64,000 nt of DNA from Natronomonas gomsonensis (GCF_013391635.1 NZ_JACAWU010000002.1:1054001-1118000); one strand, 5' to 3'. Numbered from the stretch's first letter, positions 33,375-42,893 are shown. The notes: generated by a model from the letters alone, not told the origin. Numbers and translations are program-made.

Positions 33375-33713
33375 ATGGATCCGTTTCAATCGGTAACTAA
33401 GTGGGAAGAAACACTATCTGTTGTCTCTTTATCATTGAAAGATATGGTAAATCACGATGAGGAAATCGTGCGTCGTGAGTTGGACAAAGACAGAGATTCA
33501 CCAGCGATGGGGGTTGCAGAGAATCTCGCTGAACTCGAAGGGAAATCCATCGAAGAGTTGGAAACCACGTGGGACTGCGTTGACGGTGTCCTTGATCACA
33601 TTTTCTCAAACCCTCCCTCGCCGGAAGCGCAGCTGACGATCACGTTCACCTACGAGGGCTACCGCATCACCGTCGAACAGAACGGCCGTGCTGAGTTTGT
33701 CAAGGTGACCTGA
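33375..33713 (+). CDS. HalOD1-domain-like protein
   Basis: The protein has 112 residues. The N-terminal half is helical and charged; the C-terminal half (WDCVDGVLDHIF, AQLTITFTYEGYRITVEQNG) resembles the haloarchaeal HalOD1 output domain, although usually that domain stands alone or behind receiver domains. The first 60 residues have no recognised family. Expression and function unknown. Confidence 0.5.
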   Translation: MDPFQSVTKWEETLSVVSLSLKDMVNHDEEIVRRELDKDRDSPAMGVAENLAELEGKSIEELETTWDCVDGVLDHIFSNPPSPEAQLTITFTYEGYRITVEQNGRAEFVKVT

Positions 33714-33830
33714 TTGGCGTAATTCATCAACGGGACGACTCACGGCCTCTGCGATGTATACGTCCACTGTACTGACCGGACTCCGGCCCGAGTGCGTTAC
33801 TTACTCAAGACTTCATCGGAACGTAAACTA

Positions 33831-33879
33831 CCCCACCCTACTCCCTCGGCGCTCCGCGCCTCGGTCCTTGAGGGTGGGG
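33831..33879 (-). ncRNA. TnpB right-end hairpin, probable part of an omega RNA
   Basis: A perfect 9-base stem CCCCACCCT/AGGGTGGGG (33831-33839/33871-33879) encloses a second stem GGCGC/GCGCC. It lies just 3' of the TnpB gene on the minus strand, where TnpB guide RNAs and transposon right ends are known to overlap. RNA ends and guide are not determined. Confidence 0.5.
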
Positions 33880-33901
33880 CTTTGATGTGGACTCCCAGCA
33901 A

Positions 33902-35149
33902 TCAATCGCCAGCAATCGGCTGGTGATTCTCGCCGTTCAACGTCCCACCATTTATACGCAGGTCTACTTCTGCGTCTCCGCTCCCCGGCTTGGGCGAGGA
34001 ACGGAGTCTGTGTGTCTGCTTTCGAGCGTACCGTAGCCCGATATTTTTCGCACCGTTGTAGTCCGCGTTCACCTCATACCCACACTTCTGGCACTCAAAG
34101 TGTTCTCCGTGGCGGTTATTCTCGTGTGTGAACCCACAGTCCGTTCGAGAACAGCGTTGGGATGTGTGGTTCGGCTCGACCTGTTCCACGGAGACCTCCT
34201 GTTCAGGGGCTTTGTAGGAGACGTACTCAAGCAGGCGTCGGAACGCCCAGACGTGGTGCCACTTCGCGTGTGGAAGCCGCTCTCGAATGTCGGTTAAATC
34301 CTCGAACGCAATCACGTCGCAGTCGTGAGTGAGGGCTTCCTCGACGAGTTCGTTGGCGACCGTGTGGATGTATTGTTTGCGCCAGGCTTCTTCACGCTTC
34401 CCGAGGCGAAGCAGGGCCTTGTGTGCGGCCTGCGTGCCGCGCCGTTGCATCTCGCCACGTCGCTTCTCGAACTCACGACACCAGTGGTCGTAGTCGTCCC
34501 CCTGCCAAAACGTGCCGGTTGAGGACACAGCGAGGCTATTGACGCCGAGGTCGATACCGAGGACCGTTTGGTCGGGGTGCCCGGTGTCTTCCGAAACCTC
34601 ATCGTCACCGTCTGTTCGCCGCGTCGAAAGGTTGAGATAGAACTCGTCAGTGGCCACGTCGTACCGAAGCGTACTCTCGCGGAACTCGTAGTTCTCGGAG
34701 AGTACGTACCGCTCGTAGGGCGTCGGACTGTCTGCCGGGAGAACGAACGACGGTTCGACTCGGCCCTCAACAGTTGCCAGCGACACCTTGTTCCGGTAGA
34801 AGGTCGCGCTCCGCGTGTCGTAGTCCATCGTTTCGGCGGTGAACGTCGGTTGAGAGACGCGCTGTCCCTTTTTCCACCGTTCGACACACGCTTTGACAGC
34901 TTCGACAGCGCGTTTGATAGCGGCTTGGACAAGTTGGGCCTGTAGGTCTGTCTCCTCTCGAAGTTCGGAGTAGAGCGCGTCACGGACCTCTCGTTTGTTG
35001 GTCTTACACTCGGTATAGGAGGTGTCGGACCAACAGTAGTCGGCGGTTCGGTTCGCGCAGTACAGGTATTGCTCGGCGGTTCGGTGGAGTGCGTCGCGTT
35101 GCTCGTCGGAAACGGCGATTTTCACGACGGCGGTTCGACGCACACCCAT
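33902..35149 (-). CDS. tnpB: TnpB RNA-guided nuclease (IS200/IS605, IS1341-type)
   Basis: The protein has 415 residues from the ATG at 35149 (MGVRRTAVVKIAVSD), a usual start region. RuvC motifs are visible: GIDLGVNSLAVS (first Asp), IAFEDLTDIRERL (Glu), NADYNGAKNI (last Asp). The zinc ribbon is CSRTDCG...CQKCG. All catalytic residues are intact. No TnpA is nearby, as in IS1341-type elements, so mobility would need a transposase in trans. It probably persists as a guide-RNA nuclease. Confidence 0.9.
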   Translation of the reverse strand: MGVRRTAVVKIAVSDEQRDALHRTAEQYLYCANRTADYCWSDTSYTECKTNKREVRDALYSELREETDLQAQLVQAAIKRAVEAVKACVERWKKGQRVSQPTFTAETMDYDTRSATFYRNKVSLATVEGRVEPSFVLPADSPTPYERYVLSENYEFRESTLRYDVATDEFYLNLSTRRTDGDDEVSEDTGHPDQTVLGIDLGVNSLAVSSTGTFWQGDDYDHWCREFEKRRGEMQRRGTQAAHKALLRLGKREEAWRKQYIHTVANELVEEALTHDCDVIAFEDLTDIRERLPHAKWHHVWAFRRLLEYVSYKAPEQEVSVEQVEPNHTSQRCSRTDCGFTHENNRHGEHFECQKCGYEVNADYNGAKNIGLRYARKQTHRLRSSPKPGSGDAEVDLRINGGTLNGENHQPIAGD

Positions 35150-35236
35150 GTTTTCAGAGAACACCCGACGGTAGTTATAGACTTGGGAGTCGATCGGTCA
35201 TAGTGTGGCGGTTGTGTCGTCCCATGTCGGGTTCCT

Positions 35237-35279
35237 CCCCGACCTACTCGCTCACTCCGTTCGCTCCTTGAGGTTGGGG
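35237..35279. repeat. Second omega-RNA-like hairpin upstream of TnpB
   Basis: CCCCGACCT/AGGTTGGGG (35237-35245/35271-35279, one G:U-type position) is a stem of the same design and orientation as the hairpin at 33831. Both share CCTACTC after the left arm and TCCTTGAGG before the right arm. It may be the remnant right end of an older element. Confidence 0.5.
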
Positions 35280-35730
35280 GCTCCACCTCGAAAGTGCTGA
35301 AACTGCTAGGAGAAATCTCGACACCATAGCACCCAGTACACAGTGGTCCCCTCAGTGACCTCCAGTAACTGAATTTGTGGTCGGGGAGGCAATCGGTGAG
35401 ACGGTCATTGTTCGAGACGGTTGGAAATCCGCGATTTCTCCAGGCAATTCTCGGCGCTGTGTTCGGTGTGATACGGAAAAATCGCACGGCAGGCGGCGTC
35501 TATCGGAGAGTAGGATGGGATGCTGGAAACCTGAATCAGGTTAACGACCGACTTACACGCTCTGTCTACCGTGAACTGTCGGTCCGATTAATGCCGGAAG
35601 GAAGCCATCCTCTTTTCCACCCATCTCGGTGAGGTGGATTTAGTGGAGGGGAAGACGCGATACTGAGGAGGCGACGACAGTGACAGGTCGAGGAATACTA
35701 CGAGCGAAACCACCGAAACGGAAATCAGAC
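35280..35730. other. Intergenic stretch upstream of the TnpB element
   Basis: 450 bases without a supported gene. Short frames exist but have no haloarchaeal composition. It may include the left end of the TnpB element or debris from older insertions. Confidence 0.35.
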
Positions 35731-36303
35731 ATGAAGGACCAACACGAATCGAATTCGACGCCACTCTCACGACGGAGGGTGCTGAAGGCGGGCGCGGTAA
35801 CGAGCGGGGCTCTCTTGATCGGCGGCACAGGTGTCGCGGCTGCCTACGACTTCCCGAGTACCAACGAGGACAACAAGGAAAACGGGTGGCCATACGTCAA
35901 GCCGGTCGACGACGACAACTGTGAGGTGACTCTCGAGTTCATCAACGACACGAACGCGTTGGCGTACTTCGAGTACCGAATCGACGGCGAGGAGCCCGAC
36001 GAGACGTACGGTGACCATCCCGTCGTCGACGATGACGTAATCTATCCGGGCGTGACCGTCGACGGCCGTGGTGAATCCGACCCGGTCGTCGAGACCCGGA
36101 CGTTCAACGCGACGAGTATGGTGGAGATCAGACTCGCTCTCGGCGGTGAGCGGGACTGGGACTTCGACTGGACGCCGTTCAGCGTCCCATCGTGTGACCC
36201 TGAAACCAAGAGCGACTGTAGGGACGGCGGCTGGGATGACTACGGGTTCCGGAACCAAGGGCAGTGTATCCGGTACGTCAACACCGGCAAAGATAGTCGG
36301 TGA
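35731..36303 (+). CDS. Tat-exported hypothetical protein
   Basis: The protein has 190 residues from the ATG at 35731 (MKDQHESNSTPL); an upstream frame extension is basic and unlikely. The Tat signal is SRRRVLKAGAVTSGALLIGG (13-32). The mature part is acidic and beta-rich (CEVTLEFINDTNALAYFEYR) with four Cys (CDPETKSDC and QCIRYV near the end) that could form disulfides outside the cell. No family recognised. Confidence 0.7.
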   Translation: MKDQHESNSTPLSRRRVLKAGAVTSGALLIGGTGVAAAYDFPSTNEDNKENGWPYVKPVDDDNCEVTLEFINDTNALAYFEYRIDGEEPDETYGDHPVVDDDVIYPGVTVDGRGESDPVVETRTFNATSMVEIRLALGGERDWDFDWTPFSVPSCDPETKSDCRDGGWDDYGFRNQGQCIRYVNTGKDSR

Positions 36304-36442
36304 ACGCACTCGGTCGGTGTCGGTGACGGCACCACATATTTTGGCGGTTCTGTCGACATCAGTCACCACCGACGCGCCGGTCGAAGCCGTCCACGAGTGG
36401 TCTGAACAGTCGCGGATGTACGCTGTCACCGAAGATGACCCG

Positions 36443-38380
36443 CTAGCCGTCGGCGAACTCGATACCGGTGATTTCGAATCGTGCGCCACCGTCGGCGCCA
36501 TCGGTCACGTCGATGGACCACTCGTGGGCTTCGACGATTTGTTGAACGATACTCAGACCGAAGCCGGTTCCCTCCTCTCGCGTCGAATAGCCGGTTTCGA
36601 AGACGTCGTCGTGGTCCTCTGCGGGGATACCAGCCCCGTCGTCTTCGACGTAGATGCCGTCGTCCAACTCGCCGAACGTCACCGTCACGCCTTCACCGCC
36701 ATGTTCCACGGCGTTACGGATGAGGTTCTCGACCACTTGCTTCAGGCGGCTCTCGTCGGCCAGTACCGTCCGGTCGATGTCCGTTCGTAGGGTCGCGTCC
36801 CCGGTTTCGACGTTCGACCAACACCGCTCGACGAGCGGCGATACCGCGATGGGTTCCCGGTCAGTCACCGTCGCGCCCTGCCGGGCGAGCGTGAGGAGGT
36901 CTTCGATCAACGCCTCCATTCGGTCGTGAGCCTTCCGGACGTGTTCGATGTCCTCGCTGTCACACTCCTCGCTGACGAGTTCTAACCGTCCCTTGGCGAC
37001 GGTGAGCGGGTTCCGGAGGTCGTGTGACAGGACACTGGCGAACTCCTCGAGCCGTTCGTTCTGCCGTTCGAGTTCCCGCACCTGTTGTTCGTCCGTGATA
37101 TCGAGATACAACGCGTGCGTGCCGATTATCTCGCCATTCCGGTCTCGACGCGGTACCGCGCGGAGAATCGTGAGTATCTCCTGTCCCGCACGCGTCACCA
37201 GCGTCCGTTGTTCGCGGAGGAAATCGCCGGTGAGGGCTCGCTCGTACCCCGCCTTGTCGATTAGCCGTCCAGTCGACCGTTCGGTGTAGTAGTCGGCCAG
37301 TGGCGTCCCGCGGAGTTCATCGCGGGTGTATCCGAGTCGGTTGGCGAAGGCTCGATTACAGTCCTCGATAATCGGCTCCCCGTCGACGGCTCTCGTGAGA
37401 ACCACCATCACCGGGGCCTCCTCGAACAGCGTCCGATACTGGTCGGTGTACTGTCGCTGCAGTTCGATTCGGTGGTAGGCGTGTGCGATCGTCTCGCCGA
37501 CGTTCGAGAGCAGCTGCCGTTCGCGCTCGTCGAACGCGTAGGTTCGGTCGGCGTAGACGTTCAAGACACCGTACAGCGTCCCCTCGCGAGCGAGTGGAAC
37601 GGCGGCGCTGGATCGATACCCTCGTTCGAGGGCTTCCCGCCGCCACGGTTCGTACTCGGGGTCCTCGGGGATGTTCTGCATCACCGCGATGGTGCCGGTT
37701 CGGACTGCCTGCCCGGTGGGGCCACGCCCCGTGGGGCTCTCGTCGACGGTTATCTCGATTGCTTCGAGGTAATCGCTCTCGATGCCGGCGGAATTCCGGG
37801 GTTCGACGGTTCGTGTCTCGGCGTCGTATTCACCAATCCACGCGAACTGATACGGCTTGGCATCACTGATAATCTCACAGACGCGGGCGTCGACCTCGCT
37901 TCGCGCCGTTGCACGGACCAGGACTTCGTCGATGTTCCGAACGACCGTATTGATTCGTTGTTCCGCCGCCGCCTGTCGGTTCGCCCGGTATTGTTCGACC
38001 GCGTTGCGAATCCGATTCGACAGGAGCGTGTACTGGTCGGTGCCGGTATCTTTCTGGAGGTAATCGGTCACTCCGGCGCGAATCGCCTCGCTCGCGACTT
38101 CCTCGGAGCCCTTCCCCGTATACAGGACGAACGGGAGGTCCGAGTGCTCCTCTCGGACCGCCCTGAGGAATTCAAGCCCGTTCTGGCCGGGCATATCGTA
38201 ATCCGAGATGATACAATCGAAGTCCTCCTCGGCGAGTCGGGCTAACCCTTCCTCGGCGCTGGCTGCCGGGTGAATATCGAATCGGTCGTCTTCCTTCTGG
38301 AGAAACCGTGAAACGAGTTCCGTGAGACGGGTGTCATCATCGACGTGCAGGATGTGAATCGTATCACCCGTCGTGCGCAT
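36443..38380 (-). CDS. Hybrid sensor histidine kinase (REC-GAF-PAS-HisKA-HATPase)
   Basis: The protein has 645 residues. Receiver domain 8-125 (HVDDD, phospho-acceptor Asp60 in ISDYDMPG, Lys in YTGKG); GAF about 150-305; PAS about 320-440; HisKA with the phospho-His in FASVLSHDLRNPL near 460; HATPase with N box LIRNAVEHGG and G boxes DDGAGIP and GTGFGLSI. No membrane segment, so it senses an internal signal. The receiver-first layout is common in haloarchaea. No separate response regulator is adjacent. Confidence 0.9.
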   Translation of the reverse strand: MRTTGDTIHILHVDDDTRLTELVSRFLQKEDDRFDIHPAASAEEGLARLAEEDFDCIISDYDMPGQNGLEFLRAVREEHSDLPFVLYTGKGSEEVASEAIRAGVTDYLQKDTGTDQYTLLSNRIRNAVEQYRANRQAAAEQRINTVVRNIDEVLVRATARSEVDARVCEIISDAKPYQFAWIGEYDAETRTVEPRNSAGIESDYLEAIEITVDESPTGRGPTGQAVRTGTIAVMQNIPEDPEYEPWRREALERGYRSSAAVPLAREGTLYGVLNVYADRTYAFDERERQLLSNVGETIAHAYHRIELQRQYTDQYRTLFEEAPVMVVLTRAVDGEPIIEDCNRAFANRLGYTRDELRGTPLADYYTERSTGRLIDKAGYERALTGDFLREQRTLVTRAGQEILTILRAVPRRDRNGEIIGTHALYLDITDEQQVRELERQNERLEEFASVLSHDLRNPLTVAKGRLELVSEECDSEDIEHVRKAHDRMEALIEDLLTLARQGATVTDREPIAVSPLVERCWSNVETGDATLRTDIDRTVLADESRLKQVVENLIRNAVEHGGEGVTVTFGELDDGIYVEDDGAGIPAEDHDDVFETGYSTREEGTGFGLSIVQQIVEAHEWSIDVTDGADGGARFEITGIEFADG

Positions 38381-38454
38381 ACGTGGTGTATCCGCTGCTG
38401 GTATTTCAATGTCAGCCGATGTTTCGCGCTCGATACGGACGGCGACGGCCTCGT

Positions 38455-40368
38455 TCAGTCCCCAGCGATCCGTCGGTCGAGGAAATCCACGAGCAGCCTG
38501 AACATCCGTTCTTTCTGGTCGATGTCTGAGGAGGCGTGGCCCTCCTCGCCGAGTTCTTGGTACTCGAAGTCGCCGTCTTCACCCTCGTCGTAGCCGAGTT
38601 CGTCGAGTCGGTCGCGGAACAGTCGCGCCTGTGAGACGGGGACGCGGCTATCGTTGACGCCGTGGAGCATGAACAGCGGCGCCGCGAGGTTCTCGGCGTG
38701 GGTGATGGGCGAGCGCTCCCGATACAGTTCGGGGTTTTCTTCGGGCGTCCCGAGGTACTGTTCCATCAACTCGGTCCGGTAGTGTGGCATCGTCGTCTCG
38801 TACATCTCCTCGAGGTCGGTGAGGCCGATCCACGCGACGCCAGCGTCGTACAGCGAGGGATACTGGACGAGCTGCCAGTACGCCGAGTAACCGCCGTAGG
38901 AGCCGCCGAAGACGACGATACGGTCCTCGTCGACCCACTCACGGTCGGCGATGACTTCCTCGAGGCCGATTGCCACGTCGCCCTGCTCGGCGCCGCCCCA
39001 GTCGTCGTACAGCGCCTCGATGAATTCCCGTCCACGGCCGGTCGAACCGCGATAGTTCACCTGCAGGACCGAATACCCCTGCTGGGCGAGTACCTGGGTG
39101 TAGAGGTCGAAGCGCTTGTCGTTGCGGCCGCGCGGGCCGCCGTGGGGGTTGACGACGAGCGGCGAGGGTCGTTGCCCGGAGTCGTACAGCAGCGCGCCGA
39201 TTTCGTACGTCTCGTAGGGGTCGTGGGCGACCGCTTCGGCGTCGGCCTCGGGAACGCCGTCGGAGTCGAAGGTGAAGTACTCGGCGTCGGCGAAATCGTC
39301 GGATGAGAAGGGGCCGTGGTCGGCTTCGACGAGTGTCTCGGTGGTGTCGTCTCGGAGGTCGTACGCCAGCAGATCGGGGCGTCGCGTCGGCGTCGTGTGT
39401 TGCAACAGGATACGGTCTTCGTCGATAACGGAGTTCCCTGCCAGGCCGAAGTCGGCAACGCCCTCCGGCAGGTCCAGTTCCCGGCTCTCGCCGGAGTCGA
39501 GGTCGTAGACGACCGGAACGACCGAGGCGTCTCGCACCCGCGTCGCAACGACGTACTCGCCGTCGTCGCCGAAGCACTCCGGGTGTTCCTCGAATGCGAG
39601 GTCACCGAGCCACCTCACGGTATCCTCGCGTAGGTCATAGACGCCACAGCGGGTGCGGTCCTCGGTGTTATCGGAGACGAGCAGGCGGTCGCCATCGGGA
39701 CCCCAGTCGGCGACGACGGCTTCCGCGCCCGTCTCGCCGATGTCGAGATTGCGAGCGTCCGAATGGTCGTCTGGGCCGCCGGCGGGGCCGTCGGCAGCGA
39801 GCGACTCGACCGACGCGACGTAGACGTCGCGGTTGTCGAAGTCGTCGGTTTCGTTGGTCGTGTAGGCGATGCGCTCGCCATCCGGCGAGAGTACCGACGA
39901 CCAGACTGCGCGGTCGTAGTCGGTGAGTTGGGTCACGTCGTCGCCGCCGAGGGCGTGGCGATAGCAGTTCATCTGGCCATCGCGGGACGAGCCGACGACG
40001 ACGAACTCCCCGTCGGGGTCGACATCGTGGAGGGTGTTCTGGGCCTCGGAAGCCGCGACAGTTTCGACATCTCCGTCGGCATCGATAGCGCGGATGTCGT
40101 TCTGCTCGTCGCCGCCCTCGTCGTCGTGGAAGAACACGCGGTCACCGTCGGCATCCCACTGGAGGAACCAGCGGGCGTTCCGGGGCACCTCACCGTCGCT
40201 CCACTGCGTTACTTCACCGGAGTCGACGTCGAGGACGTGCAGTTCGTTGCGACCAGTCACGTCGTGGTAGTACGCTACCCGGTCGCCGTCCGGCGAGACG
40301 GTCGGATGCGCCAGCGTCGGCAGCGCGGCGAGGGCTTCCAGTGGATCCTGCTCGGAGTCCTGCGACAT
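38455..40368 (-). CDS. S9 family prolyl-oligopeptidase-like serine peptidase
   Basis: The protein has 637 residues from the ATG at 40368 (MSQDSEQDPLEALAAL); upstream codons are unlike a haloarchaeal protein. The N-terminal two thirds are a beta-propeller with WD/TolB-type repeats (SPDGDRVAYYHD, DPDGEFVVVGSS, SPDGERIAYTTN). The C-terminal hydrolase has the nucleophile in GGSYGGYSAY, Asp in HGVNDSRVPV and His in EEGHASS. No signal peptide, so a cytoplasmic acyl-aminoacyl or oligopeptidase is likely. Confidence 0.9.
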   Translation of the reverse strand: MSQDSEQDPLEALAALPTLAHPTVSPDGDRVAYYHDVTGRNELHVLDVDSGEVTQWSDGEVPRNARWFLQWDADGDRVFFHDDEGGDEQNDIRAIDADGDVETVAASEAQNTLHDVDPDGEFVVVGSSRDGQMNCYRHALGGDDVTQLTDYDRAVWSSVLSPDGERIAYTTNETDDFDNRDVYVASVESLAADGPAGGPDDHSDARNLDIGETGAEAVVADWGPDGDRLLVSDNTEDRTRCGVYDLREDTVRWLGDLAFEEHPECFGDDGEYVVATRVRDASVVPVVYDLDSGESRELDLPEGVADFGLAGNSVIDEDRILLQHTTPTRRPDLLAYDLRDDTTETLVEADHGPFSSDDFADAEYFTFDSDGVPEADAEAVAHDPYETYEIGALLYDSGQRPSPLVVNPHGGPRGRNDKRFDLYTQVLAQQGYSVLQVNYRGSTGRGREFIEALYDDWGGAEQGDVAIGLEEVIADREWVDEDRIVVFGGSYGGYSAYWQLVQYPSLYDAGVAWIGLTDLEEMYETTMPHYRTELMEQYLGTPEENPELYRERSPITHAENLAAPLFMLHGVNDSRVPVSQARLFRDRLDELGYDEGEDGDFEYQELGEEGHASSDIDQKERMFRLLVDFLDRRIAGD

Positions 40369-40513
40369 ATCCAGCACCTTGTGGCGGCGTCGATTTAGCC
40401 GTTCGGCTCTCGGCGCAATCGTTGACGAAGTCGACGCCAACACCGGCAGTGATAAAACCCACCTTGGGACACCGGCACAACGTATAGGTAGGGTCCGCGA
40501 GTCGTGAGTTTCC

Positions 40514-41596
40514 ATGACGACCGTATTCCTCACTGGCTTCCCCGGCTTCCTCGGGAGCGCACTCGTCGAACGACTGCTGGAGCGTCACGACGCCGAGACG
40601 AGCGTCACCTGTCTCATTCAGGCGAAGTACCGCTCACAGGCCGAATCGAAAGCCGAAGAAATCGAGGCCGAACACGACGCCGAGGGGCGCATCGAGTTGG
40701 TCGAGGGCGACATCACGAACGCCGATCTCGGACTTGGTGAGGCCTACGACGACCTCCAGGCCGACAGCGTCGAGGTGTATCACCTCGCGGCCATCTACGA
40801 TTTGACGATGGATCGGGAACCCGGCCGGCTGGTCAACATCGAGGGAACGCGACACGTCCTCGATTTCGCCGAAGGTGGGAACGTCGACCGCCTACACTAC
40901 GTCAGTTCCGTCGTCGTCTCGGGCACCTACGAGGGCCGGTTCACCGAAGACATGCTACAGGAGGGCCAGCAGTTCTGTAACTACTACGAGACGACCAAAC
41001 ACATGGCCGAAGTGCTCGTGCAACAGCGGATGGCGGAGATTCCGACGACCATCTACCGGCCGGGCGTCGCCGTCGGCGACAGCGAAACCGGCGAGACACA
41101 GAAGTACGACGGCCCCTACGCCTTCGTCGAGATGCTGCTCGACCAGGGCAACAACGCCGTGATTCCGGCGCCTCGTGGCGCCAGCGACGCGGAGTTCAAC
41201 CTCGTGCCCCGTGATTACGTCGTCGACGCCTTGGGCTATCTCAGCGGTATCGAGGAATCCGAAGGGAAGGTGTATCACCTCGCGGACCCCGACCCGCCGA
41301 CGACGACCGAACTCATCAAGACCTTCGGCGACGCCGCCGGCAAGAGCCGAACCATCGTCGTCCCGTATCCGAAGGGTATCGTCAAGGGACTCCTGGCGTC
41401 GTTATCGCCCGAGAGCGACCTGCTCAAAAGCGGCGGACTGGAGTATCAGACGTGGGGTGCGAGCTTCGATTGTACCAACGCCGTCGAGGACCTCGAAGGG
41501 TCGGGCATCGAGTGTCCACCCTTCGACTCCTACGCCGAGAACCTCGTTGAGTTCGTCCGCGAGAACCCGGACATCGACGAAGGCGCGATGAACTAA
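40514..41596 (+). CDS. NAD(P)-dependent SDR, extended type (acyl-reductase/epimerase-like)
   Basis: The protein has 360 residues. The coenzyme motif is VFLTGFPGFLGSALVERLL (T-G-x-x-G-x-x-G). The catalytic set is Ser in HYVSSVVVSG and Tyr-x3-Lys in YYETTKHMAEVL. Sequence around the substrate domain resembles the NAD-binding-4 (thioester/fatty-acyl reductase) branch. Reaction and substrate are uncertain. Divergent from the S9 peptidase gene. Confidence 0.8.
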   Translation: MTTVFLTGFPGFLGSALVERLLERHDAETSVTCLIQAKYRSQAESKAEEIEAEHDAEGRIELVEGDITNADLGLGEAYDDLQADSVEVYHLAAIYDLTMDREPGRLVNIEGTRHVLDFAEGGNVDRLHYVSSVVVSGTYEGRFTEDMLQEGQQFCNYYETTKHMAEVLVQQRMAEIPTTIYRPGVAVGDSETGETQKYDGPYAFVEMLLDQGNNAVIPAPRGASDAEFNLVPRDYVVDALGYLSGIEESEGKVYHLADPDPPTTTELIKTFGDAAGKSRTIVVPYPKGIVKGLLASLSPESDLLKSGGLEYQTWGASFDCTNAVEDLEGSGIECPPFDSYAENLVEFVRENPDIDEGAMN

Positions 41597-41919
41597 TCGA
41601 TACCTAAATAGCCCGCAGCATCTATCGCGATTTCTTCAGTCGTCGCTGGAACAAGCCGACCCTCTTCACCGTGAATATCCGCGTGTCGAATCGTGACGAC
41701 CGTCCATGGGTTGACGTAGGTTTCACGCGGGAGGCCACCTGTCTCGAAATCCGCTTCGGAGAGCAGGATGGCAGCTGGCCGACGGGTCGTCGTCGCAGCG
41801 GCGTAGAGCCCTTCCTCTCCGCTAAATGGATGAGTGCGGTCACTTAAACAGACGTACGGCCGGAAGTCGTGGTTTGCCAGCAGGTCCGGGCCTTTCACGA
41901 CAGTGCCGCGGTCGTACAT
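41593..41919 (-). CDS. MazF/PemK-like toxin
   Basis: The protein has 108 residues. It begins MYDRGTVVKGPDLLANHDFRP (RG-V-V start and Asp/Arg region as in MazF). The middle ILLSEADFETGGLPRET and WTVVTIRHADI resemble the PemK fold. The gene starts three bases after the HTH gene stop, giving an antitoxin-first pair. If active it cleaves RNA; this is inferred from fold and context. Confidence 0.65.
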   Translation of the reverse strand: MYDRGTVVKGPDLLANHDFRPYVCLSDRTHPFSGEEGLYAAATTTRRPAAILLSEADFETGGLPRETYVNPWTVVTIRHADIHGEEGRLVPATTEEIAIDAAGYLGID

Positions 41920-41922
41920 CTG

Positions 41923-42240
41923 TTACTCCTCGCCGTAGTAGTCGTCTGTCGTCGACGCCGAACTGGCGTTCGTTTGTGCCGCGTAGGAGGCCAATCGGTC
42001 GTCATCGCCGATGGCCCAGTACCGGCCCTTGTGTCGAACGAGTCCCCGCTCTTCCAGCCTCGAGAGGACGGCACCGACACTTCCCCGATTGATTCCGGTT
42101 GCTTCGTGTATCTCGGTTTGTGTGAACGCTTGTTCGGCGTTCTCGGCGAGAAACTGGAGGATTCGATACGGTTGCGTCCCCTCCTGAACGTCGAGCGCAT
42201 CGCTGGGACCGTCCTCGAAGCGGTCGATGTGAATCGGCAT
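41923..42240 (-). CDS. MarR-type HTH protein, probable antitoxin
   Basis: The protein has 105 residues. The wHTH is PYRILQFLAENAEQAFT, EIHEATGINRGSVGAVLSRL and GLVRHKGRYWAIGD; a flexible Ser/Ala/Asp-rich tail (about 85-105) is suited to neutralise a toxin. It precedes the MazF-like gene and has direct repeats in its promoter, consistent with autoregulation. Confidence 0.7.
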   Translation of the reverse strand: MPIHIDRFEDGPSDALDVQEGTQPYRILQFLAENAEQAFTQTEIHEATGINRGSVGAVLSRLEERGLVRHKGRYWAIGDDDRLASYAAQTNASSASTTDDYYGEE

Positions 42241-42241
42241 G

Positions 42242-42271
42242 TGTAATAGAATGTAATATACTGAAATAAAT
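42242..42271 (-). promoter_or_regulatory. TA-module promoter with 10-base-spaced repeats
   Basis: TGTAATA occurs at 42242-42248 and 42252-42258, exactly one helical turn apart, covering the start region. The TATA element (minus strand ATTTATTTC, 42263-42271) is centred 27 bases upstream of the start at 42240. Confidence 0.5.
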
Positions 42272-42313
42272 GTTCGGGCGACCGACTACAGAAGACTCCG
42301 AGTATCGAACACT

Positions 42314-42865
42314 TCAGTCAACCCGAAGCGCGTACTGCAACACCGCCAGCGCCGACCGGCCGTCTCTGAGGTCGCCGGCGACGGCTCGCTCTTGCAGTTC
42401 CGGGAACGTCGTGGTCGTCACGCGAATCGATTCGTTGTCGTCGAGGTCCTGTTCGGCGGTCGGCGTACACCCGCGGGCGACGACGTAGTGAAACACGGAA
42501 TCGAACAGGCCGTTGGCCGGTTCGTAGGTGGCCAGTCGCTCGATGGCGTCGGCCTCGTAGCCGGTCTCTTCCTGTAGTTCGCGGTGGGCCGCCGCAAGGA
42601 GGTCGGTGTCGTCGTCTTCGAGGCCGCCGGCGGGGAGGCCGTAGTTGCGGCGTTTGACCGCCTGTCGCCATTCCTCGATGACGACCACGTCGCCGTCGTC
42701 GGTGAACGGGAGCACGACGACCGACGGCGGTTCCGAGACGTAGTGAAACTCGGTGTCGGTGCCATCGGGGAGACGTACGTCGTCGCGAACCACGTCGAAG
42801 CCGGGGCAGGTGTAGTCGGTCTCCGAATCCAGCGTTTCCCACGCGAGGTCGTCTTCGTCGGCCAT
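42314..42865 (-). CDS. Nudix hydrolase, ADP-ribose-pyrophosphatase-like
   Basis: The protein has 183 residues from the ATG at 42865 (MADEDDLAWETLDSE); the longer upstream frame covers another gene. The Nudix box is GLEDDDTDLLAAAHRELQEE followed by TGY; the first Glu of the canonical box is replaced by a polar residue, but REL-x-EE-x-G is intact. IEEWRQAVKRRNYGLPAGG is typical of ADP-sugar pyrophosphatases, which cleave ADP-ribose. Confidence 0.85.
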   Translation of the reverse strand: MADEDDLAWETLDSETDYTCPGFDVVRDDVRLPDGTDTEFHYVSEPPSVVVLPFTDDGDVVVIEEWRQAVKRRNYGLPAGGLEDDDTDLLAAAHRELQEETGYEADAIERLATYEPANGLFDSVFHYVVARGCTPTAEQDLDDNESIRVTTTTFPELQERAVAGDLRDGRSALAVLQYALRVD

Positions 42866-42893
42866 ACCCCCGCTTGATTCGCCGGCGACAAAA

